38,082 nucleotides of DNA from Fidelibacterota bacterium (GCA_020354025.1 CP070638.1:417341-455422); one strand, 5' to 3'. Positions 8,355 through 20,132 are shown, counted from the stretch's first letter. The notes: generated by a model not told the origin, from the sequence alone. Program-made: numbers and translations.

Positions 8355-9488
8355 ATGACTCTCACCTGTACCGCCTGTAAGGCCACCTACACCCCTCACC
8401 TGCTCCAGACAGTCTGCCGAAAGTGTGGACAGCCACTGCGGGCAGACTACTTTTTTAGACCTAAACAGTTTACTGCAGACGACCTGGAAGTTTTTCCCAG
8501 TCTGTGGCGATATCATCTTTTCCTGCCATCCATACCGGAGTTGTACCGCATATCCCTGGGTGAAGCGAACACGCCCTTGGAGGCGCATGATTACCGGGAA
8601 TGCAAGGTGTACCTTAAGGACGAGACCGTCAACCCAACCGGCTCCTTCAAAGACCGAGGCATGTGTCTGGCTTTGTCCGTAGCCCGGGCGCTGGGCGTTA
8701 CCCACGTAGCCTTGCCCTCAGCGGGGAACGCCGCCATAGCCGCCGCCACCTATGCCCTGGCTGGTGGCCTCAACTGCCGGGTCTATTTGCCTGAAACCAT
8801 ACCGGCAGTCTTTATAACCGAGCTGCAAGACAGCGGCGCCGAAGTCATCCTAGCCGGGCAAACCATCGCCGAAGCGGGAGCAACCATGGCCGGACAGCTT
8901 GACGACAGTTGGTTCAATGTTTCAACCCTCAAGGAGCCCTACCGGGTAGAGGGTAAAAAGACCATGGGCTTGGAGATCGCCGAGCAATTGGGCTTGACCG
9001 GTGATCCGAAGGAGTGGGACTTCCCGGACGTAGTGGTCTACCCCACCGGTGGGGGCACCGGCCTCATTGGCATATGGAAAGCCTTCCAGGAGCTGCTCAA
9101 TCTCGATTGGGTTCGCAAGCCCCTGCCTCGGATGGTGGCAGTGCAGACCGAGGGCTGTGCGCCCGTGGTTAAAGCCTTCCTTGATGGCGCCGACGCCACC
9201 ACACCTTGGCTTGATCCGCAGACCTGCGCGCTGGGGCTTAATGTGCCGTCACCACTCGGCGGAGCCTGGATGCTGTCAGTCCTGCGAGCCAGCAGAGGCA
9301 CGGCGCTGGCTGTACCTGAAAACGACATTACCGGGGCTCAGCAGCGGCTGGCGGAGATCTCTGGTATCCCTGCCGGGCCGGAGGCGGCTGTGGCTTGGAA
9401 GGGTATGGAAGTACTGATGGAAAAGGGCTGGATAAAGGAAGGCGAGCGGGTGGTGGTGGTGGTCACCGGGGACAACCGGAGATACTGA
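8355..9488 (+). CDS. thrC: Threonine synthase-like PLP enzyme
   Basis: The 377-residue product belongs to the fold-type II PLP enzymes and most resembles threonine synthase, which converts O-phosphohomoserine to threonine. It opens with a zinc-ribbon-like CxxC...CxxC (Cys5, 8, 21, 24), as in the long-chain threonine synthase subgroup. The PLP Schiff-base lysine is Lys99 in NPTGSFKDRGM. SAGNAAIAAATYA corresponds to the substrate/PLP Asn loop, and a GGGTGLIG phosphate cup follows. The C-terminus is short and ends VVTGDNRRY. The gene stands alone: 264 bases separate it from the cyclase, a gap in which I see no terminator or small gene. It converges on the CPBP gene with only 30 bases between stops. 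No strong ribosome site precedes the ATG. A related PLP lyase of different substrate cannot be excluded. Confidence 0.78.
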   Translation: MTLTCTACKATYTPHLLQTVCRKCGQPLRADYFFRPKQFTADDLEVFPSLWRYHLFLPSIPELYRISLGEANTPLEAHDYRECKVYLKDETVNPTGSFKDRGMCLALSVARALGVTHVALPSAGNAAIAAATYALAGGLNCRVYLPETIPAVFITELQDSGAEVILAGQTIAEAGATMAGQLDDSWFNVSTLKEPYRVEGKKTMGLEIAEQLGLTGDPKEWDFPDVVVYPTGGGTGLIGIWKAFQELLNLDWVRKPLPRMVAVQTEGCAPVVKAFLDGADATTPWLDPQTCALGLNVPSPLGGAWMLSVLRASRGTALAVPENDITGAQQRLAEISGIPAGPEAAVAWKGMEVLMEKGWIKEGERVVVVVTGDNRRY

Positions 9489-9518
9489 GGAATATCCAAG
9501 CAATCAGGTTCATCCCTG

Positions 9519-10421
9519 TCATTCCTGTCCGATCCCACAAATAATCGGTTTAGCTGTTAAATAGCGATCATACACAACAAGTACTATATTGGCCAGGGCT
9601 AATACAATGAGGCCCGCGAGTCCGGTAACTCCTACAACGAGATCATTGCCACCACTCACCAATAAGATAGCAAAACCCCCTGCACCATTAAGAGATCCGT
9701 GGAGTAGAGCCGCAGCAATAACCGAACCCGATTTCTCCCGGATATAAAAGAAAATCGGAGACCATAACAGGCAGAAACCAGTCATCATAAAAACACCGGC
9801 CACCGGATGCTGGGGATAGTTGTGGCCCATGAGAATGAGCGGTGTGTGCCAGATACCCCATATGAACCCAATTATAGCCGATGCTCGCCAGTAACCCCAG
9901 CCACGCCAGGCTCGATGCAGGAAGCCACGCCAGCCCAGCTCCTCACCAAAAGCCGCTATGGCGTTTACGGTTACACCTGCCAGGAGGCCCTGGAGCAGGG
10001 TAATCCAGAAAGGATGGACCGGCAGGGACTGCGTCTGCTCTTCAATCTGAGACAGCTGCTCGGGTGTCATCAGGTGGCGAAACCGCTCGAACATGCCCAC
10101 CATTTCCGGGGAATAATCAACGGAATGAAAGAGGAGGCTTACTCCGAATGTCGTAAAGGCGATCAATGGCGGCAACAGCCAGGCCACCAGGAACCACCGA
10201 TTGAGGCGAAAAGAAATATTTAGGGGCTCGACTAGCGCAGCCTTTATTATGCCCTTCTGAACAATCAGAACCATGATCAACGGCACATACATATACCCTA
10301 TGCCGATAACAATGGCTGGCGTAGTATTCCACCTGCCGCCTGCAAGAAAGAATATCAGGGCAATCATCCAGCTTACGGCAAAGGTCAGCAGGAGAAAGAG
10401 AATAGACCTATTATTATTCAT
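9519..10421 (-). CDS. CPBP-family intramembrane metalloprotease
   Basis: This 300-residue polytopic membrane protein has about eight hydrophobic segments. The CPBP (CAAX protease/bacteriocin-processing, formerly Abi) motifs are all present: GEELGWRGFL with Glu160, Glu161 and Arg165; WGIWHTPLIL with His192; and AALLHGSLNG with His241 and Asn245. These residues form the active site in the family, whose members cleave substrates within the membrane. Substrates of most bacterial members are unknown, and none can be assigned here. The gene begins 19 bases after the YggS-like gene in the same direction, so they are probably cotranscribed. No partner bacteriocin or peptide gene is seen nearby. Confidence 0.9.
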   Translation of the reverse strand: MNNNRSILFLLLTFAVSWMIALIFFLAGGRWNTTPAIVIGIGYMYVPLIMVLIVQKGIIKAALVEPLNISFRLNRWFLVAWLLPPLIAFTTFGVSLLFHSVDYSPEMVGMFERFRHLMTPEQLSQIEEQTQSLPVHPFWITLLQGLLAGVTVNAIAAFGEELGWRGFLHRAWRGWGYWRASAIIGFIWGIWHTPLILMGHNYPQHPVAGVFMMTGFCLLWSPIFFYIREKSGSVIAAALLHGSLNGAGGFAILLVSGGNDLVVGVTGLAGLIVLALANIVLVVYDRYLTAKPIICGIGQE

Positions 10422-10440
10422 TGTTTTCGTTCAAAAACAA

Positions 10441-11154
10441 TTATTTAACCGGACGCTCTCCAAATAAGGCCCGCCCGATGCGCACGTGGGTGGCTCCCTC
10501 CTCAATAGCTAGCTCGAAGTCATCAGTCATGCCCATAGATAAATCGGTACAGGTGGGCAACTGCGCCTGAAGGGCATCCCGCACCTCCCGTGCAGTACGG
10601 AAGCAGTCCCGCAGGCGCCGCTCGTCACTGGTGAGGGGCGCAATGGTCATTACGCCAGCGATAAGCAAGTGCTGGACGTCAGCCACTTCAGGTAATACTT
10701 TAAGTAGCCCATCGGGGTCAAATCCGAACTTTGCCTCGTCGTGGCCAGCGTTCACCTGGAGGTAGACTGGCAGCTCCTTGCCAGCTTCCCCCGCCAGCCG
10801 ATCAACGCGCCGCAGGAGCTTCATAGTATCAATGGACTCAATGAGGTCAAACAGATCCACGGCCGTTTTGGCCTTGTTGGACTGTAGGTGACCAATCAGG
10901 CGCACTTCACACTCTGATCGTTGGGGAAACTGTGGCAGCTTGGCGACGGCTTCCTGCACCCGGCTCTCGCCGAAGACACGTAGACCGCCTTCATAGCCGG
11001 AAATCAATGTCTCCAGCGGAAAGGCCTTGGTAACAGCGACGAGGTTGACTTCCGGCGCGGCGTTGGGGCTGCGAGAACGAGCAGCAACGATCCGGGCCTG
11101 GATGTCTGCAAAGGCCTTGGGATCTAGCTTGCCTGGTCGGGAAGCTGAATGCAT
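10441..11154 (-). CDS. YggS/PLPBP-family pyridoxal-phosphate homeostasis protein
   Basis: The 237-residue product is a single-domain PLP-binding TIM-barrel protein of the YggS/PROSC family, which keeps free PLP and amino-acid pools balanced rather than catalysing a known reaction. The PLP lysine is Lys43 in LVAVTKAFP. Other family marks are IGHLQSNK, GVMTIAP, and the C-terminal LSMGMTDDFELAIEEGATHVRIG...FG block that holds the phosphate. Length is normal. It follows the gyrA terminator, so it likely has its own promoter, and it precedes the CPBP protease gene by 19 bases. Confidence 0.93.
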   Translation of the reverse strand: MHSASRPGKLDPKAFADIQARIVAARSRSPNAAPEVNLVAVTKAFPLETLISGYEGGLRVFGESRVQEAVAKLPQFPQRSECEVRLIGHLQSNKAKTAVDLFDLIESIDTMKLLRRVDRLAGEAGKELPVYLQVNAGHDEAKFGFDPDGLLKVLPEVADVQHLLIAGVMTIAPLTSDERRLRDCFRTAREVRDALQAQLPTCTDLSMGMTDDFELAIEEGATHVRIGRALFGERPVK

Positions 11155-11183
11155 AACGGGGGAATTTAATAACTCTCAGGTTG

Positions 11184-11218
11184 AAAAAACGGCGCCAGGA
11201 TCGGGATTAAGGCGCCGT
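11184..11218 (-). terminator. Rho-independent terminator after gyrA
   Basis: On the minus strand ACGGCGCC (11218-11211) pairs perfectly with GGCGCCGT (11196-11189) around a 14-base loop and runs into six Ts (11189-11184). It sits about 100 bases past the gyrA stop and just before yggS, separating the two transcripts. Confidence 0.9.
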
Positions 11219-11315
11219 CAAATAAAGCTATAAATGGACAGAATAATAAGTCGCCAGAAGGCTCCATCAGTATAAATAGGCCAAGCCTTTGGACTTGGTC
11301 AAATCCACTTTTCCC

Positions 11316-13835
11316 TTATGCAATCCCAGGCTCGACTGGCTGCGGCTCTGTGCTCCCCTCTTCACTACCATTCTCTTCATCGTCCTCGATCACCCGGGAG
11401 ATGGACGCAATGCGCGATCCTTCGTCCAGACGGATAACCCGCACCCCCTGGGTAGCTCGCCCGATAGTGCGGATATCCTGGACCGGCAAACGGATCATGA
11501 CCCCCTTATCGGTGACAATCATCAGATCGTCGGTATCAACAACCTCCATGAGGGACACCATCGGGCCAACCTTCTCGGTAGTCCTCAAGGTAATGACTCC
11601 TTTTCCGCCCCGGTGTTGGACACGGTATTGCATCACGTCGGTGCGCTTACCATATCCGTTCTCGGTTACAACCAGGACCGTCCCTTCCCGGCGGACCACC
11701 ATCATACCCACCACGTAGTCGTCTGAAACAGTCTGTCCCGCCTCTGGTGAGGCCAGCCTGACGCCCACGACACCCCTGGTCTTGCGGCCGGTCGGACGGA
11801 CATCGCTCTCATGGAAGCGGATCGCCTTGCCCCTGCGGGTGCCCAGGATAATGTCGTTATCACCAAGAGAGATCTTAGCCTCGATCAGCTCGTCGCCTTC
11901 CTGGATATCTATGGCATAAATGCCCTTGCGTCGTGGATTACCGTAAGCGGAAAGGGCGGTGCGCTTGATCAGACCTTGCTTGGTGGCCATGACAATGTAC
12001 TGGTCATCGGGGAAGTCCCGCACGGCTACGAAGGCTCGTACCTTTTCGCCTGATTCGCATTCGATGAGATTTATTATGGCCCGACCCCGGGAAAGGCGCC
12101 CCGCCTGGGGTATCTCGTGAACCTTGCGCCAGTAGCACTTGCCCCTATCAGTGAAGAAAAGGATGTAATCATGGCTGGTGGCAATAAAAAGGTGCTCAAC
12201 GAAATCATCTTCACGGGTTGTAGCGCCCTGGATACCGCGCCCGCCGCGCCGCTGACGGCGCCATTGACTGCTCGGTGAACGCTTGATGAATCCGTTATGG
12301 CTGATGGTGATCACCATATCCTCATCAGCGATCATGTCCTCAACAGAAAAATCGGACTCAGCATGGATTATCTCCGTTCGACGATCATCGCCGTAGCGCC
12401 CACGGATCTCCTCCAGCTCCTCCTTGATTATGGCCATGCGGAGAGCACGGTTAGATAATATATTCTTGAGCTTCTCAATCAGCTTGATGGTCTCACGGTA
12501 TTCGACTACGACTTTATCTACCTCCATTGAAGTGAGCCGTTGTAGCCGCATATCCAGGATGGCCTGAGCCTGGCGTTTGGATAGCTTGAAAGCTTTCATC
12601 AATCCTTTGCGGGCCTCGTGCTGGTCGGCCGACCCCCGAATCAATTTGATAATCGCATCGATATTGTCCAGGGCGATCTTAAGGCCCTCCAGAATATGGG
12701 CTCGATCCTCCGCCTGTCGCAGCTCGTACTGGGTACGGCGAAGTACAACATCGTGGCGAAATTCAATAAAATGGGTCAGTAGCTGCTTAAGGTTCAGAAC
12801 CTTGGGCTGGCCGTTAACCAGCGCCAGCAGGATAATACCGTAGGTATCCTGGAGCTGGGTATACTTATAGAGGTTATTAAGAACCACTTCGGGAACCGCA
12901 TCGCGCTTCACCTCGATCACCAGGCGAATACCGTCCTTGTCCGATTCGTCCCTGACATCTCTGATGCCTTCCAGCTTTTTCGCTCGTACCAGCTCGGCGA
13001 TGCGCTCAATGATCAATGACTTATTGGTCTGGTAGGGTATTTCCGTGATAACAATCTGCTCGCGGTCGCTGCGGACTTCCTCTACCGACGCCCGGGCCCT
13101 GATAGTCAATTTGCCCCGACCCGTTGTGTAGGCTTCCCGAATACCTTCGCCACCCAATATGTAAGCGCCGGTCGGGAAATCCGGGCCGGTTACGGCCGAC
13201 ATGAGATCAATAATGGAAAAATCGGTGTTGTCAAGGTTATCGATCAGGATAATCAGGCCATTGACGATCTCCTTGAGATTGTGGGGTGGTATCTTGGTAG
13301 CCATGCCCACTGCAATGCCGTCAGATCCGTTGACCAGCAGGCTGGGAACCATGGTGGGAAGGACTGACGGCTCCTTGAGTGTATCATCAAAATTGGCAAC
13401 GAAATCAACGGTTTCCTTGTCCAGATCACGCAGGAGCTCGGCGGAAATGCGACTCATGCGGGCTTCGGTGTATCTCATGGCCGCCGCACTGTCACCGTCG
13501 ATCGAGCCGAAATTGCCCTGGCCATCCACCAGAGGATAGCGCAGGGACCACGGTTGGGCTAGACGCACTAGGGTGTCATAGACCGAGGCGTCGCCATGAG
13601 GGTGATACTTGCCCAGAACATCGCCGACGATACGGGCGCATTTCTTGTAAGGCCGATTGAAAGCTACTCCCAGCTCCGACATGCCATATAGCACCCTGCG
13701 ATGAACCGGCTTTAGCCCATCGCGCACGTCCGGCAGCGCGCGGCTGACTATCACCGACATGGAGTAGTTGAGATATGACTCGGATATCTCTTCAACTATT
13801 TCGCGAGGTTCCGTTTTCCCCCGTACTACGTCCAC
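11316..13835 (-). CDS. gyrA: DNA gyrase subunit A
   Basis: Gyrase A breaks and rejoins DNA so that the GyrB ATPase can drive negative supercoiling. The 839-residue protein has the winged-helix/tower breakage core with catalytic Tyr122 in [11 protein letters not shown], and a six-bladed C-terminal domain. The GyrA box QRRGGRG (528-534) is present and separates gyrase from topoisomerase IV. The protein ends in an acidic tail of about 25 residues. In the quinolone-contact region the E. coli numbering carries over exactly: position 83 is Ala instead of Ser, 84 is Ser and Asp87 is kept. The start is a GTG at 13835, with AAGGGAT upstream as a plausible ribosome site, and the [13 protein letters not shown] start fits the family. 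It lies 71 bases after gyrB on the same strand. Confidence 0.97.
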   Translation of the reverse strand: MDVVRGKTEPREIVEEISESYLNYSMSVIVSRALPDVRDGLKPVHRRVLYGMSELGVAFNRPYKKCARIVGDVLGKYHPHGDASVYDTLVRLAQPWSLRYPLVDGQGNFGSIDGDSAAAMRYTEARMSRISAELLRDLDKETVDFVANFDDTLKEPSVLPTMVPSLLVNGSDGIAVGMATKIPPHNLKEIVNGLIILIDNLDNTDFSIIDLMSAVTGPDFPTGAYILGGEGIREAYTTGRGKLTIRARASVEEVRSDREQIVITEIPYQTNKSLIIERIAELVRAKKLEGIRDVRDESDKDGIRLVIEVKRDAVPEVVLNNLYKYTQLQDTYGIILLALVNGQPKVLNLKQLLTHFIEFRHDVVLRRTQYELRQAEDRAHILEGLKIALDNIDAIIKLIRGSADQHEARKGLMKAFKLSKRQAQAILDMRLQRLTSMEVDKVVVEYRETIKLIEKLKNILSNRALRMAIIKEELEEIRGRYGDDRRTEIIHAESDFSVEDMIADEDMVITISHNGFIKRSPSSQWRRQRRGGRGIQGATTREDDFVEHLFIATSHDYILFFTDRGKCYWRKVHEIPQAGRLSRGRAIINLIECESGEKVRAFVAVRDFPDDQYIVMATKQGLIKRTALSAYGNPRRKGIYAIDIQEGDELIEAKISLGDNDIILGTRRGKAIRFHESDVRPTGRKTRGVVGVRLASPEAGQTVSDDYVVGMMVVRREGTVLVVTENGYGKRTDVMQYRVQHRGGKGVITLRTTEKVGPMVSLMEVVDTDDLMIVTDKGVMIRLPVQDIRTIGRATQGVRVIRLDEGSRIASISRVIEDDEENGSEEGSTEPQPVEPGIA

Positions 13836-13906
13836 AAAAACTTATCCCTTACTTTATTATTAACAAACAATCCGCGATTGGTTCAAGAAGAAGCCGGGAA
13901 ATAAAA

Positions 13907-16203
<2,297 letters not shown>

Positions 16204-16506
16204 GAACAGCTCCGAAGAAACATATCATAATTAAGAGTTTGATGGCTTGAGCGGCCAGGACAAACATTATTAATTCCACCAGAAAAGAAAGTGGGGCTTC
16301 TTCGAATTAGAGTAGAAGAGGAAATGAGGGAATACTTAGGCTTCAAGTAAATCTAATTTTTATCTGACAAAATGTTGAAAAAGGGATTGAAAATCACTTC
16401 AGAATCCCAGTACAGCAGTCCGGATCGTGTGCACATGATAAGCACGAAGTAACACTAAAGCAAACGTGCAACTTATTTGCAGCCAGAAGCCGCTGAAAAA
16501 AGAGGG
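16204..16506 (-). other. Non-coding gap between dnaN and dciA, where recF is often found
   Basis: I see no credible gene in this 303-base stretch. It is too short for recF and no RecF motif (Walker A GxNGxGKT) can be read. It contains a TGTTGAAAA (16373-16381), the same 9-mer found in the dnaN upstream region. A promoter for dciA-gyrB-gyrA presumably lies near its left end; TATGAT can be read on the minus strand near 16230, without a good -35 partner. Confidence 0.6.
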
Positions 16507-17622
16507 TTAGTCATTTAATCTTATAGGCATAAGCAGCATAATAAGTTCCTCTTTTTCCTGCTGCTTATCGGGATAAACTACGGCGGCTGTTATAGCTGAA
16601 TGGAATTCCATGTGAACAGGGGAGCTGTCGATATGGGAGATCAAATCATGTAGGTAGTTAGCGTTGTAGCCAATGACCAACGGCTCTCCCTCATAATCAC
16701 AGGGTAGCGCCTCCTTTGCTGACGATACGGTTTCAACATCCTCCGTGGTTATTTCTAAGCCTTCGGGGCCAAGTTTCAGTGCAATCTGGTGAGTGGATTT
16801 ATTGGAAAAGATACTGACTCTCCTGACAGCAGATAAGAACGGCTCGCGATCGATTTTTAGCAGCTTATCATTATCCTTTGGAAAAACACTATCATACTCT
16901 GGAAAGCGTTCGTCAATAAGCCGTGAATATAGGGTCGTTTCGCCGCTCTCCATCATAATGTGGTTTTCGCCGATGTTTAATGTAATTGTCTCGTCGTCAT
17001 CAAGATAAGAGCTTAGGATGTTCAAGAACTTCACCGGAATAATTGAACTACCCTGATAGCTTCCGCCCTGATGGTCCTTGAACAGATACTTAACAAGCCG
17101 ATGACCGTCAGTTGCTACGGCCAGTAAGTCTTCCTCGCGGAAATTGAATAAGACCCCCATGAGAGAGGGCTTTAGCTCGTCCTTGCTGGTTGCAAAAGCA
17201 GTTTTTTCAATTACCCTGCCCAGAATCTTAGCCGGCATGCCAAGCGTTTGTTGTTCATCAATACTCGGTAGCGACGGAAACTCTTCTGTTGGCTTGCCCA
17301 TTATGGAGTAGGTACCGAAGGACGTGCTTATATTCACTTTATGGGAGCTGTCAACCTCAATGCTTATCTCACCCTCTGGTATTTCACTCGTTATTTCAAG
17401 CAATGTACGGTGTTGTACGGCTACGCTACCGTCCGCTTCAACCTCGGCCGGTATGAAAATAACTTGTGATATTTCAAGATCTGTTGCCCTGAGACTGAGT
17501 TTGCCATCTTCAGTTAACATTAGTACGGAATTCAATATAGGCAGGGTGGATCTAGATGGAGTTACCTTACTCAACTGCTGAAGTGCTTGCTGCAATGATG
17601 ACTTATCAGAGGTGAATTTCAT
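16507..17622 (-). CDS. dnaN: DNA polymerase III beta clamp
   Basis: This 371-residue sliding clamp tethers DNA polymerase III to the template and serves as a docking site for other replication and repair proteins. Three repeated clamp domains are recognisable: MKFTSDKSSLQQALQQLSKV at the start, TSKDELKPSLMGVLFNF for domain 2 and RRVSIFSNKSTHQIALKL for domain 3. The C-terminal LIMLLMPIRLND matches the ending that forms part of the peptide-binding pocket. An AT-rich 400-base gap lies upstream, where dnaA would normally be found. No dnaA or recF is adjacent. Confidence 0.97.
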   Translation of the reverse strand: MKFTSDKSSLQQALQQLSKVTPSRSTLPILNSVLMLTEDGKLSLRATDLEISQVIFIPAEVEADGSVAVQHRTLLEITSEIPEGEISIEVDSSHKVNISTSFGTYSIMGKPTEEFPSLPSIDEQQTLGMPAKILGRVIEKTAFATSKDELKPSLMGVLFNFREEDLLAVATDGHRLVKYLFKDHQGGSYQGSSIIPVKFLNILSSYLDDDETITLNIGENHIMMESGETTLYSRLIDERFPEYDSVFPKDNDKLLKIDREPFLSAVRRVSIFSNKSTHQIALKLGPEGLEITTEDVETVSSAKEALPCDYEGEPLVIGYNANYLHDLISHIDSSPVHMEFHSAITAAVVYPDKQQEKEELIMLLMPIRLND

Positions 17623-18022
17623 TTTTCAAATTTTATTGTATTGATTTCCCAAAAAAGAGAGTACAAGAGTAAACCGGTACTCATGCTGCCTGATATTACT
17701 CTTTCATGCAAGCACCTTCAAGAAAATTGTCTGTTTAGAAAAACATATTTTACGAAGGAGAAAGAAGCTCTTTTAATAAAGTAAAAATAAAATATGGTTA
17801 TTATGTTATTTTATTATTATATGCTGTTGAAAATGTGGACAAGTAATATAGTAAATTATGATTTATAAGAGCAGCAAAAGGAAAAAATAATATTTAAACA
17901 ATGTTAATAATGTATGGAAATCTATTGTGATGAACAGATCAGAAATTGATTCGCGCGACCACTATACTGGAATTGCATTGGGCAAAAGGTTTGCACATAA
18001 AGTGCACAAGATCAATTACACG
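17623..18022. other. AT-rich intergenic region upstream of dnaN, candidate replication origin
   Basis: This 400-base gap between surA and dnaN carries no gene I can support. Positions 17740-17920 are strongly AT-rich with long A/T-only runs, unlike the rest of the window. Within them two DnaA-box-like 9-mers abut at 17825-17842, and an exact DnaA box lies 98 bases beyond the gap at 18120-18128. The neighbours dnaN, dciA and gyrBA are classic origin genes and a parS-like site lies 5 kb away. Against it, most genes to the right and the rRNA to the left would be read head-on to forks leaving this point. It must also hold the dnaN promoter. Confidence 0.5.
17825..17842 (+). promoter_or_regulatory. 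Tandem DnaA-box-like 9-mers
   Basis: TGTTGAAAA (17825-17833) is followed without a gap by TGTGGACAA (17834-17842). The second is one base away from the consensus box TGTGGATAA; the first is a looser variant that recurs at 16373. They sit at the edge of the most AT-rich stretch in the window, the arrangement expected for a DnaA-bound duplex-unwinding region. They could instead be an autoregulatory site for dnaN. Confidence 0.5.
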
Positions 18023-19294
18023 TTAGTATAAAGTTTTAATAAATAATTCTTTGCGGGAATTTTCCAGCAATAAGTCCATGTATTTAGCCTGTTTTTGCCT
18101 TAAAGCCATGAAGGAAATTTGTGGATAATACTCTTCTAGATTAGGGGTGCCGCCCTCCTTAAAGTTTAGAACCTTCAAGATGTGGAAGCCCTGAGCCGTT
18201 TCAAACGGAGGTGTTATATCTCCTGAACTAACACCAAAAAGGGCTGAGCGGTATGCTTCATGCGGAAGCTGCGAGTACTCTATCCAGCCTATATAACCAA
18301 GATCAAGATTTGACTCGTCGTCAACTGAAAGCGCTTGAACCAGTGAGTCAAACAGCGCCACACTATCCTGCAAGAGAAAGTAGTAGTCCCTGGTTGTATC
18401 AAGCACTCTGTCACGATCTTCATCGCTAGGTTTGGCGGTAACCAGGATGTGGCGAGTGTGTATCCTTTCCCCTTGTTTTTCAATCAGTTGGATTATATGG
18501 TAGCCAAAGATGCTTTCAACAATATCGCTGATCTGACCCTCGGACATGCTGAAAGCAACCTCCTCATATTGTCTGACAAATTCACCACGGCGCACAAATC
18601 CCAGATCGCCACCGTTATCCCTAGAGGCAGGATCATCTGAAAGTTCGCGCGCTAGCTCAGCAAATGGCTCGCCGTTCATAAGGCGTTGATGAACAAGGGA
18701 AATAAGCTCATACGCTTCTTCATATGCGGATTCACCGGGTCGGATTGCCAGGATGATTTGGGAGAGCTCATAGCGGTTGTCAATCGGTGGAAGACTATCC
18801 TTATATGTTTTGTAGAACTCCTCAACCTCATCGCGCGTGACGCTGATAGACTGGATTTTATCCGCCTGGTAACGTTCGGCGATTATCTGGTCGCGGATAT
18901 CGTCCCAGTGATCTGATCTGAAATCACGAACGCTCTGGCCAATTGTTTCCTCAAAGCGGCTTTCGGACCCGACCTGTGCCAGAATAGTCTCGATCTGTTG
19001 TTCGAGAGCAAGATCTACTTCTTCCTCGGGTATTATGTCCATGCTGTCAATCTTGGCCCGGAAAAGGAGTACCTTCTGCAATAGCAGAGCATCAAAGGCA
19101 ACATTCTGAAACTGCATGACAAGCTCAGGCTGAGAATAGATATCTACACGATTCTGTATAGCGTTAAGCTGTGCCAGCTGGAGGACATCGCTTTTCAAAA
19201 TAATATTATCTCCAACAATAGCGGCTACGCCATCTACTAGCTCTTGGGCTAAAGTAACAAACGGGATGATAAAGATGAAAAGCCACTTAGTCAT
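18023..19294 (-). CDS. surA: SurA-like periplasmic peptidyl-prolyl isomerase/chaperone
   Basis: This 423-residue exported chaperone is predicted to escort outer-membrane proteins through the periplasm. It has a short signal peptide (MTKWLFIFIIPFVTLAQ). The SurA N-terminal domain begins LVDGVAAIVGDNIILKSDV, and two parvulin domains follow at about 174-272 and 278-378, each ending in a GFHIL/GYHIIQL-type strand. The ATG at 19294 is chosen because GAGG lies six bases upstream and the signal peptide starts there; a longer frame to 19399 would run deep into the upstream gene. It overlaps that gene by eight bases. It is the last gene of the rpmH-to-surA block, and its 3' end contains an exact DnaA-box sequence. 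Confidence 0.9.
   Translation of the reverse strand: MTKWLFIFIIPFVTLAQELVDGVAAIVGDNIILKSDVLQLAQLNAIQNRVDIYSQPELVMQFQNVAFDALLLQKVLLFRAKIDSMDIIPEEEVDLALEQQIETILAQVGSESRFEETIGQSVRDFRSDHWDDIRDQIIAERYQADKIQSISVTRDEVEEFYKTYKDSLPPIDNRYELSQIILAIRPGESAYEEAYELISLVHQRLMNGEPFAELARELSDDPASRDNGGDLGFVRRGEFVRQYEEVAFSMSEGQISDIVESIFGYHIIQLIEKQGERIHTRHILVTAKPSDEDRDRVLDTTRDYYFLLQDSVALFDSLVQALSVDDESNLDLGYIGWIEYSQLPHEAYRSALFGVSSGDITPPFETAQGFHILKVLNFKEGGTPNLEEYYPQISFMALRQKQAKYMDLLLENSRKELFIKTLY
18120..18128 (-). promoter_or_regulatory. Exact DnaA-box consensus (TTATCCACA)
   Basis: The plus strand reads TGTGGATAA, so the minus strand is exactly TTATCCACA. It lies in the 3' coding end of surA, 278 bases from the tandem boxes upstream of dnaN. 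By chance about 0.3 exact matches are expected in a window of this size on both strands, so its place beside dnaN is suggestive, not decisive. Confidence 0.5.
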
Positions 19295-20093
19295 GGTAAA
19301 CCTCAATATCGAGCGTCTCCCGCAAGCTGTCCAGGATCGTAGAACGCGCCAGGGGAAGCTGCTGCTGGAAGGTGTGTTCATAGATGTGTTTCTCAACAAG
19401 CGAAAATGGAATAGTGTGTCCTCGGTTAAAAAAGCGCTCCACTAGAAAAACGTGATAGCCGAAGTCGGAAGCTATTGGCCCGTAAACTTGGTTTTCAGTA
19501 GCGGCGAATATCGCGCGATCAAGAACGGGTATAAACCGGCGGCGATAGACAATCTGGCGGTCGTAATTATAACGGTCCGAAAGGGAATCAAGGAACGAAG
19601 GTGAAGATCGCAACGCCTCGAGAGCCACTCTAGCATGCTCGATACTGGTAAAACCAAGGTGGATTACTAGGGCGGCGCTATCTTGGAACTGGAAATCATG
19701 AAGGTTATTGACATAATACTCTCTAATAGACTCGGGATCAATCTTTATATAGCGCATAAGAAGCGAATCAATAACCATCCCGGCAATTACACGCCGTTCA
19801 TATGCCCTCAAGCGTGAAGAGGAAAGAGATCTATCGTAAGGTCGCGATACTTTTGCATGTTCTAAAAGCACCTGCTCGTCTATCCAGCGTTCTGCTGTTT
19901 CACCAAGGGAAAAATTGGTAAGCAAGGACACTTCCTTGAGATCGTTCAGAGTAATGGTAAGGTCCTCAACCCTGGCTAACGGGGAATCACCACCCTTTGA
20001 TTGACCAGAAAAATTAACTAAGAATAACACTAGCGCAACCAGGAGGACTATAAGGACTGCTGAGAAAAGGAGAACTAAGGTTTTCTTACTCAT
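19287..20093 (-). CDS. Membrane-anchored PpiC-like peptidyl-prolyl isomerase
   Basis: The 268-residue product has an uncleaved-looking N-terminal hydrophobic helix (about 5-28, LVLLFSAVLIVLLVALVLFL) and a periplasmic region. A helical segment resembles the SurA/PpiC N-terminal arm (about 55-125). It is followed by a single degenerate parvulin-like domain with a DFGYHVFLVERFF strand. Several residues typical of active parvulins are hard to place, so it may be a chaperone rather than an isomerase. It lies between mfd (39 bases upstream) and surA (8-base overlap); pairing with SurA suggests joint work in envelope-protein folding. That link is inferred. Confidence 0.75.
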   Translation of the reverse strand: MSKKTLVLLFSAVLIVLLVALVLFLVNFSGQSKGGDSPLARVEDLTITLNDLKEVSLLTNFSLGETAERWIDEQVLLEHAKVSRPYDRSLSSSRLRAYERRVIAGMVIDSLLMRYIKIDPESIREYYVNNLHDFQFQDSAALVIHLGFTSIEHARVALEALRSSPSFLDSLSDRYNYDRQIVYRRRFIPVLDRAIFAATENQVYGPIASDFGYHVFLVERFFNRGHTIPFSLVEKHIYEHTFQQQLPLARSTILDSLRETLDIEVYHD

Positions 20094-20132
20094 GATGAGA
20101 ACATGTACAGACGGTGAACGGGCTATGATACT

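Noticed and set aside
9519-11154. CPBP protease plus YggS as a defence or bacteriocin-immunity module
   Set aside because: YggS is a housekeeping PLP-homeostasis protein and no toxin or peptide gene is nearby; the pairing looks incidental.
17990-18010. TGCAC/GTGCA hairpin after the surA stop as a terminator
   Set aside because: The stem is only five bases and has no convincing T-run on the minus strand.
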